Assembly (NCBI GenBank): GCA_963805325.1
Contig: CAWDTS010000011.1
Location: forward strand, 1-64,000
Length of the DNA stretch: 64,000 nucleotides
Direction of reading: 5' to 3'
DNA from: DASWJZ01 sp963805325
Lineage (GTDB): Bacteria > Pseudomonadota > Alphaproteobacteria > Rhizobiales > Afifellaceae
Each line of letters opens with the position of its first letter. The first letter of the stretch is position 1. The notes under the pieces were generated by a model that made no database searches, was not told where the DNA came from, and saw only the letters and a program-made list of their open reading frames with translations. Positions 50,607-58,699 of the stretch are shown in pieces. Made by a program: the position numbers and the translations under genes.

Positions 50607-51447
50607 TGCGCGAACGCACGCTGGCTAGCCATTCGTGTTCTGGATCGTCTGCCAGCCTGGTCACGCTGTTCCCGATCTATTGGATGTTCGTCGTCTCGGC
50701 GAAGAGCCGCGTGGAGCTGTTCGGCGCGCCGACCTTCCTCGATCAAGAGCGTTCTTCTGGACGAACTACATCGACGACGCTGACCAACCCGACCTTCCAG
50801 CGCTACATGGTCAACTCGCTGATCGTCGCCACCTCGAATGCGCTGCTGGTGACCACGCTGGCGCTGCTCGCGACCTACGCGCTGTCGCGCTATCAAGCTG
50901 GGCGGCAAGGAGAACATCTTCTTCTGGACGATCACCAACCGCATGGCGCCGCCGGCGGTGTTCCTGCTGCCGCTGTTCCTGCTTTTCACGCAGGTCTTCG
51001 TGATCGGCGACTGGAAGCTCTACGACACACGCATCGGCCTGATCCTGCTCTATTGCGTGTTCAACCTGCCCTTCGCGATCTGGACGCTGCGCGGCATCAT
51101 CGACGGCATCCCCAAGGAGCTCGACGAGGCGGCCTTCGTCGACGGCGCCAGCACCTGGCAGGTGCTGACCAAGGTCATCCTGCCGCTGGCGCGGCCCGGG
51201 CTGGCGGTGACCGCGATCCTGACCTGGGTGTTCGCCTGGAACGAGTATCTGTTCGCCGCGACGCTGACGAGCGTGCACGCGCGCACCATCACCACGGGCC
51301 TCGCCGAGTTCGTCACCGTCACCGGCACCAACTGGGGCCAGATGGCCGCCACCGCGACGTTGACGCTTCTGCCGGCGCTTCTCTTCCTCGGGCTGGCGCA
51401 GACGCCACATCGTTGCCGGTCTGACCTTCGGTGCGGTGAAGGGGTAG
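50606..51447 (+). CDS. ABC importer C: permease 2 (MalG-like), frameshifted
   Basis: About 280 residues. SLVTLFPIYWMFVVSAKSRV, NPTFQRYMVNSLIVATSNAL, LLVTTLALLATYALSRYQ, then MAPPAVFLLPLFLLFTQVF, the EAA loop KELDEAAFVDGASTWQVLTK followed by VILPLARPG, and VFAWNEYLFAATLTSVHART. Indels near 50,645, 50,745, 50,780, 50,895 and 51,405; corrected, it ends RHIVAGLTFGAVKG. No ATPase gene follows, unlike in importers A, B and D. Confidence 0.86.
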
Positions 51448-51684
51448 ATGATGGCCGAGGAGCAACACACGGCTGCCGGCGCGCGCCCGAAGGCGGCCCA
51501 AACCCACCGCCAGGGCTTCCTTCCCATCACCACGAACGCCTTCGATCGAGGCTTCATCGGCGTCGTGCTCTTCGTCGCCATCCATCTGCTGTGGATGCGC
51601 CTCCTGGAGCCGCTCGGCCTCTCGCTGTGGTTCGCGACGGTGCTTTCCCTGCTCCTGGCGCAGTGGATCATCAGAAGAGGGTGA
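51448..51684 (+). CDS. Small two-helix membrane protein in importer C operon
   Basis: An intact 78-residue protein beginning one base after... the permease stop. A charged N-terminus (MMAEEQHTAAGARPKAAQTH) leads to two hydrophobic segments, GFIGVVLFVAIHLLWMRLL and LSLWFATVLSLLLAQWIIR. Short membrane proteins in this position are common in rhizobial CUT1 operons; their role is unknown, possibly as an accessory of the permease. I assign no function. Confidence 0.7.
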   Translation: MMAEEQHTAAGARPKAAQTHRQGFLPITTNAFDRGFIGVVLFVAIHLLWMRLLEPLGLSLWFATVLSLLLAQWIIRRG

Positions 51685-51687
51685 GGC

Positions 51688-52821
51688 ATGAAGTCGGGCA
51701 ATCCCGCGCCCGGCAACGAGGATATTGCGATGACGACACTTCCAAAGACCATGCGCGCTGTCGTCTGTCACGGACCCGGCGACTACCGCAACGAGACGCT
51801 GCCCGTTCCGCGCCCGAAGGCGGGCGAGATCCTGGTGAAGGTGTTGGCGACGGGAATCTGCGCCAGCGACGGCAAGTGCTTCTCCGGCGCGCCGATGTTC
51901 TGGGGCGACGAGAGCCGCCCGGCCTATTGCGAGACGCCGGTGGTGCCCGGGCACGAATTCGTCGGTGCGGTCCTGGAGCTCGGCGCGGGGACGGAGGAGC
52001 AGGGGCTCGCGGTCGGCGACTATGCGGTTTCCGAGCAGATTGTGCCGTGCGGTGAGTGCCGCTTCTGCAAGAGCGGGCACTATTGGATGTGCATGCCGCA
52101 CGACATCTACGGCTTCCACAAGAAGACCCAGGGCGCCTGGGCCGAATACATGATCTTCCCGAAGGGCTCGCTCAATTACCGCTTGCCGGATGGCATGAAC
52201 CCAGTGCACGGGGCCTTCGTCGAGCCGCTCGGCTGCTCGGTGCACGCGGTGAACCGCGGCAATGTCGGGCTCAACGACGTGGTGGTGATCTCCGGCTGCG
52301 GCGCGCTCGGGCTCGGCATGGTCGCGGCGGCGCGGATGAAGAATCCCGCCACTTTGATCGCTCTCGACCTCAACGAGCGTCGCCTGAAGCTCGCCGAAAG
52401 ATGCGGCGCTGACATCGTCATGAATCCGGCGAAAACTGACGTCGTGGAGGAGATCCGCAAGCTCACCGACGGTTATGGCTGCGACGTCTATATCGAGGCG
52501 ACCGGCGCGCCGAAATCGGTCGAGCAGGGGCTGCGCGCCATCCGCAAGCTCGGCACTTTCGTTGAGTTCTCGGTGTTCCGCGAGCCCGTGACGGCGGACT
52601 GGACGATCATCGGCGATTCCAAGGAGCTCAACATCCACGGCGCGCATTTGAGCCCGCGCACTTATCCGACCGCCATCCGCATGATCGCGGACGGGCTGCT
52701 GCCGATGGATGACATCATCACGCACACCTTGCCGCTGGAGCGCTTCCGCGAAGGCGTCGACATGGTCCTCGACGGATCGACCTCGCTCAAAGTGGTGCTT
52801 GAACCGGAGATGTCCCCATGA
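51688..52821 (+). CDS. Zn-dependent medium-chain dehydrogenase, erythritol/L-threitol dehydrogenase-like
   Basis: An intact protein of 377 residues, or 363 from the internal ATG at 51,730; 51,688 is preferred for its GAGG ribosome site. Catalytic zinc ligands are in LATGICASDGKCFSGAPMFW (Cys) and VVPGHEFVGAVLELG (His-Glu); structural zinc cysteines are in QIVPCGECRFCKSGHYWMC. The Rossmann motif is VVISGCGALGLGMVAAARMK, and FVEFSVFREPVTADWTIIGD is typical of the EltD-type group. It would oxidise a C4 or similar polyol to a ketose. It is between importer C and another polyol dehydrogenase. Confidence 0.87.
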   Translation: MKSGNPAPGNEDIAMTTLPKTMRAVVCHGPGDYRNETLPVPRPKAGEILVKVLATGICASDGKCFSGAPMFWGDESRPAYCETPVVPGHEFVGAVLELGAGTEEQGLAVGDYAVSEQIVPCGECRFCKSGHYWMCMPHDIYGFHKKTQGAWAEYMIFPKGSLNYRLPDGMNPVHGAFVEPLGCSVHAVNRGNVGLNDVVVISGCGALGLGMVAAARMKNPATLIALDLNERRLKLAERCGADIVMNPAKTDVVEEIRKLTDGYGCDVYIEATGAPKSVEQGLRAIRKLGTFVEFSVFREPVTADWTIIGDSKELNIHGAHLSPRTYPTAIRMIADGLLPMDDIITHTLPLERFREGVDMVLDGSTSLKVVLEPEMSP

Positions 52822-53867
52822 AAGCCCTCGTCCTTGAGCGGAAGGGTGAACTTTCCCTCCGCGACATAGAGCGCTCCACCGAGGTCGGCCCGCACGACGT
52901 CAAGATCAAGATTCATACGGTGGGCGTGTGCGGCTCCGACGTTCACTACTACACGCACGGCAGGATCGGGCCGTTCGTGGTGAACGCGCCGATGGTTCTT
53001 GGGCACGAGGCCGCCGGCGATGTCATCGAGGTCGGCAGCGAGGTGCGCGATCTCGCCGTAGGCGATCGCGTCTGCATGGAGCCGGGAATTCCCGATCCGA
53101 TTTCCAAGGCCTCGAGGCTGGGCATCTACAACGTCGACCCGGCGGTCCGCTTCTGGGCGACGCCCCCCGTGCATGGATGCCTGACGCCCGAGGTCGTGCA
53201 TCCGGCCAGCTTCACCTACAAGCTGCCCGACAATGTGAGCTATGCCGAAGGCGCGATGGTGGAGCCCTTCGCGGTCGGGATGCAGGCCGCCGTGCGAGCC
53301 AAGATCAAGCCCGGCGACATCGCCGTCGTGTGCGGCGCCGGGCCGATCGGGATGATGGTCGCGCTCGCGGCTTTGGCCGGCGGCTGCTCGCGTGTCCTGG
53401 TTTCCGACATGGCGCAGGCCAAGCTGGACATCATCGGTGCCTATCACGGCGTTGACACCGTCAACCTGAAGGAGGCGGACGTCGGCGAGGCGGTGGCGCG
53501 CTTCACCGACAATTGGGGCGCGGACCTCGTCTTCGAGTGCAGCGGCGCCGCGCCGGCGATCCTCGACCTGCCGAAGCTGGTCTGTCCGGGCGGGGCGATC
53601 GTGCTGGTGGGCATGCCGGTCGATCCGGTCCCGGTCGACATCGTCGGCCTTCAGGCGCGCGAAGCGCGCGTCGAGACGGTGTTCCGCTACGCCAATGTCT
53701 ACGATCGGGCGATCGATTTGATCGCGTCGGGCAAGGTCGACCTCAAGCCCTTGATCTCGGCGACGCTCGACTTCAAGGACAGCGTCGCCGCATTCGATCG
53801 CGCGGTCGAACAGCGCCCTACGGACGTCAAACTCCAGATCCGGGTATCGGGCAGCCCCGCGGCGTGA
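52818..53867 (+). CDS. Zn-dependent medium-chain dehydrogenase, xylitol/sorbitol dehydrogenase-like
   Basis: An intact 349-residue protein, overlapping the preceding gene by four bases (ATGA). Zinc ligands are in VGVCGSDVHYYTHGRIGPFV (Cys) and MVLGHEAAGDVIEVGSEV (His-Glu); NAD-binding is VVCGAGPIGMMVALAALAGG. The usual structural-zinc four-cysteine loop is not present: the region after GDRVCMEPGIPDP reads SKASRLGIYNVDPAVRFW, as in bacterial xylitol dehydrogenases where some members lack that zinc. It probably oxidises a pentitol to a ketopentose. Confidence 0.88.
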   Translation: MKALVLERKGELSLRDIERSTEVGPHDVKIKIHTVGVCGSDVHYYTHGRIGPFVVNAPMVLGHEAAGDVIEVGSEVRDLAVGDRVCMEPGIPDPISKASRLGIYNVDPAVRFWATPPVHGCLTPEVVHPASFTYKLPDNVSYAEGAMVEPFAVGMQAAVRAKIKPGDIAVVCGAGPIGMMVALAALAGGCSRVLVSDMAQAKLDIIGAYHGVDTVNLKEADVGEAVARFTDNWGADLVFECSGAAPAILDLPKLVCPGGAIVLVGMPVDPVPVDIVGLQAREARVETVFRYANVYDRAIDLIASGKVDLKPLISATLDFKDSVAAFDRAVEQRPTDVKLQIRVSGSPAA

Positions 53868-54066
53868 CGACTTTTCGCTTCAGGCACTCCTCAAGCGCCG
53901 GTGCCTATCTCGGGCTAACGCCGCGGCGCTACGAGTCCGCCGAGGTCAGCCGGAGCGGGCACATCTCCAAGCACGGCAACAGCATGACACGGAAGCATCT
54001 CTACGAAGCGGCGACCACCCTGCTGACCCGAACCACAGCCTCCTCCTCAAGGCCGCCGGTCGCGGG
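53868..54066 (+). mobile_element. Remnant of an IS110-family transposase (C-terminal fragment)
   Basis: Between two convergent operons the + strand reads HSSSAGAYLGLTPRRYESAE, VSRSGHISKHGNSMTRKHLY and EAATTLLTRTTASSS without a start or stop of its own. This matches the C-terminal Transposase_20 domain of IS110 transposases (VGAYLGLTPRRYQSGE, GHISKxGDxMTR, LYEAAxxLLTR). About 62 codons survive; the DEDD-type N-terminal domain and any ends are absent. A frame change near 54,030 follows. It is a degraded insertion scar, not an active element. Confidence 0.75.
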
Positions 54067-55176
54067 TCAAGTCATCCAGCCGCGCGCTGCGACCGGCCAC
54101 ACCGTCTCCACGCGCCCGCCGCGCACGCCGACATACCAGTCGTAGCGGTCGACGGTCGGGTCGCAGTGGCCGGGAACGAGCCAGAGCTGCTCGCCGACGC
54201 TCGGCCGCTCGGCTGGGTCATCGATCCGAAGCCGTCCGTGCTCGTCGGACGCGGCCGTGTAGACAAGGCCCGGCTTGCCGTGCACAAGCGGCAGTCCGCA
54301 ATCGATCGCCACACCCTTATGGCCGCAGTCGACGATCGCGATGCCGTCCTGAGCGGCGCTCATCACCGTGGAGAGCACGAAGAGCGACTGCCGGAAGTCC
54401 GGCGAGGGATGATTGCGACTGTAGTCGGCGTCCATGAACAGATAGGAGCCGGCCTGAATCTCGTTGTACACGCCGCTCGCCGCCTCTAGCGTGAAGGTGC
54501 CGGTCCCCGCGCCGCCGACGATCGCGCAGTCGAGGCCGATATCGGCGAGCCCCTCGATCGTGCGGCGCACGCTTCCCACTGCTGCCGCGATATGCGCCCT
54601 GCGCTCCTCTGGCTGGCGCAGGTGCTGGGCGACGCCGTCATAGGCCTGCAGTCCGCCGAAGACGAGGTGCCTGCTCTCAGCGATCCGCATGGCGAGCGCC
54701 ACCGCCTCCGGCCCAGCCGGAACGCCGCAGCGGCTCGTCCCGACGTCGATCTCGACGAGCACCGTGAGCCGCGTGCCCGCGGCCTCGGCCGCCTGGGCGA
54801 TGAGGTCGATGGCGCCGGCGTTGTCCGCGCAGACCGCGACCTTCGCGATGCGAGTGAGGGCGGCGAGGCGCGCGAGCTTCTTCGGCGTCACGACCTCGTT
54901 CGACACAAGGATGTCTGGCACGCCGGACCAGGCGAGGATTTCCGCCTCGCCCACTTTCTGCACGCACTGGCCCACTGCGCCGCGCTGCATCTGCCACTGG
55001 GCGATGACCGGCGACTTGTGCGTCTTGGCATGCGCGCGCAGCCGGACATTGGAGGCGGCGCAGAACGCCGCCATCTTGTCGAGGTTCTCCTCCATCGCGT
55101 CGAGATCGACGACGAGGGCGGGGGTGTCGATTTCGCCCGCGGACATTCCGGGCTCAGCGGGCGGTCTCTGCAGCAT
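54067..55176 (-). CDS. DSD1-family PLP enzyme (D-threonine aldolase / D-serine dehydratase-like)
   Basis: An intact 369-residue protein. DTPALVVDLDAMEENLDKMA begins the alanine-racemase-like barrel; the PLP lysine is in LRAHAKTHKSPVIAQWQMQR; VLVEIDVGTSRCGVPAGPEA, HLVFGGLQAYDGVAQHL and CAIVGGAGTGTFTLEAASGV follow. The C-terminal metal site is in EQLWLVPGHCDPTVDRYDWY, the HxC zinc motif of D-serine dehydratase and D-threonine aldolase. It acts on a D-hydroxy-amino acid. The start is 55,176 or 55,146. It is last in the operon of importer D. Confidence 0.9.
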   Translation of the reverse strand: MLQRPPAEPGMSAGEIDTPALVVDLDAMEENLDKMAAFCAASNVRLRAHAKTHKSPVIAQWQMQRGAVGQCVQKVGEAEILAWSGVPDILVSNEVVTPKKLARLAALTRIAKVAVCADNAGAIDLIAQAAEAAGTRLTVLVEIDVGTSRCGVPAGPEAVALAMRIAESRHLVFGGLQAYDGVAQHLRQPEERRAHIAAAVGSVRRTIEGLADIGLDCAIVGGAGTGTFTLEAASGVYNEIQAGSYLFMDADYSRNHPSPDFRQSLFVLSTVMSAAQDGIAIVDCGHKGVAIDCGLPLVHGKPGLVYTAASDEHGRLRIDDPAERPSVGEQLWLVPGHCDPTVDRYDWYVGVRGGRVETVWPVAARGWMT

Positions 55177-55178
55177 CG

Positions 55179-56807
55179 TCAGGCCGCCACCGCCGGCCGC
55201 GTCGTGCGCGACAGCTCCTGGAAGTTGTCGCGGATGTAGCCCGCGGCCCGAAGCGCCAGCGCCGAGATGGTCGGCGTCGGGTTCACCACGCCTCCCGTCG
55301 CCAGCACGCTTCCGTCGACGATGAACATGTTCGGCACGTCCCAGGACTGGTTCCACATGTTCACCACCGACATGTCGGGCGTCTTCCCCATGCGGCAAGT
55401 GCCGATCATGTGCCAGGCCGGCGTCCGGTAGACACCGTTCTCGTCGCGGTAGTCGTGCAGGCGGTACTCGAAGGCGTTCGCCGCCTTGGCGACATCCTCG
55501 ATGCGGTCGAGCATGTAGTTCATCATGCGCTTGTCGTTCTCGCCCGGCGCGTAATGGGTGGATGCGGCGGGGATGCCGTCGGAGTCGACGAGCGCGGGGT
55601 CGAGCGTCACGCGGTTCTCCGGGTTGGGCAGGTCGTCGCCGATCGCGAAGAGCCCGATCGAGTGACCGAAATGGCCCTCGAACCATTTGTGATGATCGCG
55701 GCCCCACGGCGCCCGGCCGGAGGTGAACCACCCGGCGGCTGCTTCGCCGGCCGAGGCGGAGCTGGTGATGCAGTTGAAATTGAAGCCGTTCACGAAGCCG
55801 CGCGAGATGTCGGTCTCCGCGAATTGCCGCGAGATCAGCGACGCAACGTAGCCCGTGTGGCCGTCCACCGGCTCGTCGACCCAGAATTCGCCCGCCACCA
55901 GCGTATGGTGCAGCAGGTTGCGCCCCACCTGGTCCGACTGGTTGGCGAGGTTGTCGGAGGCGAGCAGGAGCCGCGGTGTGCCGATGCCGTTGGCGGCCAC
56001 GATGACGACATGCGCCTTCTGGAAGTGCTGATGACCGGTGTTGCGGTCGACATAGAGCGCGCCGGTGGCGCGGCCGTCCGGTCCCTTTTCGATCTTCAGA
56101 ACGCGCGCGTTGATGCGCAGCTCCGTGCCGGCCTCCAGCGCCTTCGGCCAGATCGACATGGAATACTTGCTCATCGAGCCGCGCGGGCAGCCATTGCAGG
56201 TGCCGCAGCCGTTGCAAGCCGGGCGGCCGTCATAGTCCTCCGAGATGGTGCCCGCCTCGACCGGCCACCAGTGCCAGCCCAGCCGGTCGAAGGCGTCGGC
56301 AAGCCGCTTCGACACCTTGGACGGCGGCAGCGGGCGCGTCGGGGAGGCCTCGCGCTTCGGCATCGCAGGGTCGCCGGCGAGGCCCGATACGCCGACCAGC
56401 TTGTCGGCCGTCTCGTAGAAGGGCGCCAGATCCTCGTAGGCGATGGGCCAGTCCGGCTGCAGGCCATGCTCGGTGCCCTTGCGGAAGTCCGACGGTCGGT
56501 AGCGCGGCCAGATGGCGCCGTAGACGTTCGTCGAGCCGCCCACGCCGTTCCACATCAGGATCTGCGAGGAGTCCGACTTCACCGGATAGTCATCGGCATG
56601 GTGGCGCTTGTTGACATCCGGGTTCCAGCTCGTGCGCCGCTGCCATGCCCAGTCGGTGTGGAGATGCGGATGGTCGCCCGGCTCCACCCAGGAGCCTTGT
56701 TCCAGGCAAACGACGTCGAGCCCGGCCCGGGCGAGCACGAGCGCGGCGAGCGAGCCGGTTGCGCCGGCCCCGATGACGAGGACGTCGCAGGTTCGTTTCG
56801 TGGTCAT
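55179..56807 (-). CDS. GMC family flavoprotein (gluconate 2-dehydrogenase-like large subunit)
   Basis: An intact 542-residue protein. The FAD motif is CDVLVIGAGATGSLAALVLA; then MWNGVGGSTNVYGAIWPRY, a cysteine cluster ACNGCGTCNGCPRGSMSKYS (four Cys), VVIVAANGIGTPRLLLAS and, near the C-terminus, AWHMIGTCRMGKTPD and DGSVLATGGVVNPTPTISAL. The subunit-3 gene lies just upstream and overlaps it by four bases, the usual arrangement for membrane-linked sugar or polyol dehydrogenases. No cytochrome c subunit gene is seen. No signal peptide; export would rely on subunit 3 if at all. Confidence 0.9.
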   Translation of the reverse strand: MTTKRTCDVLVIGAGATGSLAALVLARAGLDVVCLEQGSWVEPGDHPHLHTDWAWQRRTSWNPDVNKRHHADDYPVKSDSSQILMWNGVGGSTNVYGAIWPRYRPSDFRKGTEHGLQPDWPIAYEDLAPFYETADKLVGVSGLAGDPAMPKREASPTRPLPPSKVSKRLADAFDRLGWHWWPVEAGTISEDYDGRPACNGCGTCNGCPRGSMSKYSMSIWPKALEAGTELRINARVLKIEKGPDGRATGALYVDRNTGHQHFQKAHVVIVAANGIGTPRLLLASDNLANQSDQVGRNLLHHTLVAGEFWVDEPVDGHTGYVASLISRQFAETDISRGFVNGFNFNCITSSASAGEAAAGWFTSGRAPWGRDHHKWFEGHFGHSIGLFAIGDDLPNPENRVTLDPALVDSDGIPAASTHYAPGENDKRMMNYMLDRIEDVAKAANAFEYRLHDYRDENGVYRTPAWHMIGTCRMGKTPDMSVVNMWNQSWDVPNMFIVDGSVLATGGVVNPTPTISALALRAAGYIRDNFQELSRTTRPAVAA

Positions 56808-57358
56808 CGGTCGAGCCCCCAGTGTTCGGTGCGCGCCTCGTCCAGCTTGAGCGAGGAGATGTCGACCGGCTTCACCTCGTCGGTCTTGACGTATTGGCCA
56901 CGGCCGTGGCGCGGCGTGTCGGTGTTGAAGTCGAAGGGCTGCATCGCGTAGCCGGTGATGTGCGGTCGAAGCGAGTAGGGGCGCCCGAGCCGGCGGATCG
57001 CCTCCACCACGAACGGGCTGTCGTAATAGGCGATGGTGACGGCCGTGCGCAGGCGCTCGAAGAGGTCGGGCTCTCCCGTCTCGAAGCGCTCGACGATGGC
57101 GACGCGCTCCTCCGCCGATTGACCGGTGAAAGGCCCGCCCGCGGCGATTACCGCGTCGGCGATCCGCCCGATTTCCAGATCGCCGAACTCCTCTGTCAGC
57201 CGCAGCGCCACCAGGCCCTGTACGCCGATCGAGGAGGCGGACGGCCAGCCGTCCCCGCCGGGGATCAGCTCATCCACCAGGATCGCCAGAAGGGCCGCGC
57301 CATCGGCCGGCGGCAGCCCTCGCGAGTTTCTCCGATCGTCCGCGTCCGAAGTCATCAT
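56804..57358 (-). CDS. Gluconate 2-dehydrogenase subunit 3 family protein
   Basis: An intact 184-residue protein: LLAILVDELIPGGDGWPSAS (the family's opening, usually after a Tat signal), IGVQGLVALRLTEEFGDLEI, ERVAIVERFETGEPDLFERL, TAVTIAYYDSPFVVEAIRRL and GYAMQPFDFNTDTPRHGRGQ. Unlike many subunit-3 proteins there is no twin-arginine signal at its N-terminus (MMTSDADDRRNSRG), so the complex is probably cytoplasmic. Its ATG overlaps the stop of the small unknown gene and its own stop overlaps the GMC start, both by four bases. Confidence 0.88.
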   Translation of the reverse strand: MMTSDADDRRNSRGLPPADGAALLAILVDELIPGGDGWPSASSIGVQGLVALRLTEEFGDLEIGRIADAVIAAGGPFTGQSAEERVAIVERFETGEPDLFERLRTAVTIAYYDSPFVVEAIRRLGRPYSLRPHITGYAMQPFDFNTDTPRHGRGQYVKTDEVKPVDISSLKLDEARTEHWGLDR

Positions 57359-57556
57359 GCCGCCTCCCGCGGTTTCGCCGAAATCGTAATCATCATGATC
57401 TCCGTCATCGCCTCCAGCGTCTGCATGCCGCCCAGGCGGCCGAGCCGCTCTTCTTGCCGGAGGCGGCCGCCGAAAGGGGAGATGGATTTCCCAATAGGTG
57501 CTCGATGCGCTGATGTTGACGATGCAGGCGGGAATAGCCTTGGCCACCGCCAACAT
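57355..57556 (-). CDS. Small unknown protein in the importer D operon, frameshifted
   Basis: A gene of about 66 codons fits between the deacetylase and subunit-3 genes. ATG at 57,556 has a good AGGAG site eight bases upstream and starts MLAVAKAIPACIVNISASST, then YWEIHLPF; after an indel near 57,465 it reads RLRQEERLGRLGGMQTLEAM and TEIMMITISAKPREAA, with TGA overlapping the next ATG. The tidy overlaps at both ends argue that it is real. I do not recognise the family. Confidence 0.5.
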
Positions 57557-57567
57557 GACGCCGCTCC

Positions 57568-58699
57568 TCAGTTCTTGTGCCACCAGCGGCCTCCGATGAC
57601 GGACCCAGCCGCGAAGAGGCGCTCCTTTACGGTGACGACCTCGCCCATGACATCCTCCAGATCGAACGAGCCTTGGCGCATTTCCAGGATGGAGGCGTCG
57701 CCGGCTACTGCCCGGCTTGAAGGTGCCGAGGTCCGGCCGCCGGATCGCCTTGGCGGGATTGACCGTGGAGGCGGCGATGATGTCGTTGAGCGACATGCCG
57801 AGAGGCAGGAACTTCGACATGGTCGTCACCTGGTCGAAGGCCGGCCCCTCGATGCACAGGATGTGTACGTCCGACGAGATCGTGTCGGGCGGGAAGCCGG
57901 CCGCCATCATGGCGCGTGCCGTTTTCCAGCCGAACGAGCCCTTGCCATGGCCGATGTCGAACATGACGCCACGCTCGCGCGCGGCGAGCACCCGCGGCCG
58001 CACTTTGCCCTCGGCGTCGAACGGCACGTTGGGGAAGGGGCGGAAGCAGTGCGTGAGCACGTCGCCCGGCCGCAGCATGTCGACCACCGCCTCGTAGCTC
58101 GGCGGCGGCTCGTCGATATGGCACATCACCGGAAGGCCGGTCTCCTCCGCTGCCTGCAGCGCGACGATGAGCGGACCGATCCCGGTCTTGCCGCTGGTGA
58201 TACGCCCGATGCGCACCTTGATGCCGATGACCGTGTCGCGGTTGGCGTTCGCAACCGCAACCGCCTCGCGCGGCGCCATGAGGTTCGGATTGTGGCTCTC
58301 GCCGACCATGATCGTCTTGGAGAAGGCGAAGATGCCGGCGAACGAGATATGCAGATAGGCGACAATGCGGCTTTCGGCCGGCTCGATCACGTGCTTGCGG
58401 AAACCGGCATAGTTGCCCGGCCCGGCGCTGCCGGTGTCGACCGAGGTCGTCACCGCCGTCATGCGAGCATAATCGTCCGGATCGACGCCGAGCGACGTGC
58501 CGCCCCAGTAGACATGGGTGTGGAGGTCGATCAGGCCCGGCGTGACGATGAGCCCACTCAGGTCGCGCGTGTCGTTGCCGGAAAGGTTGTCGCCGACCTC
58601 CGCCACCCTGCCGTCGGAGAATGCGACGTCGGCCACCTTGTCGATCCCCTGCGAGGGATCGATCACGCGGCCGCTCTTGAGAACCAGATCGTATGCCAT
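57568..58699 (-). CDS. Amidohydrolase/deacetylase family metallohydrolase
   Basis: About 377 residues. YDLVLKSGRVIDPSQGIDKV, then VTPGLIDLHTHVYWGGTSLG with the HxH metal motif, GIGPLIVALQAAEETGLPVM, CHIDEPPPSYEAVVDMLRPG, DVLTHCFRPFPNVPFDAEGK and FDIGHGKGSFGWKTARAMMA carry further His ligands, and ISSDVHILCIEGPAFDQ the catalytic Asp. An indel near 57,715 shifts the end; corrected it finishes GSVIGGRWWHKN. Relatives are dihydroorotase-like deacetylases often linked to amino-sugar or D-amino acid operons. Its start is in frame with the upstream ATPase, with no stop between them. Confidence 0.87.
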
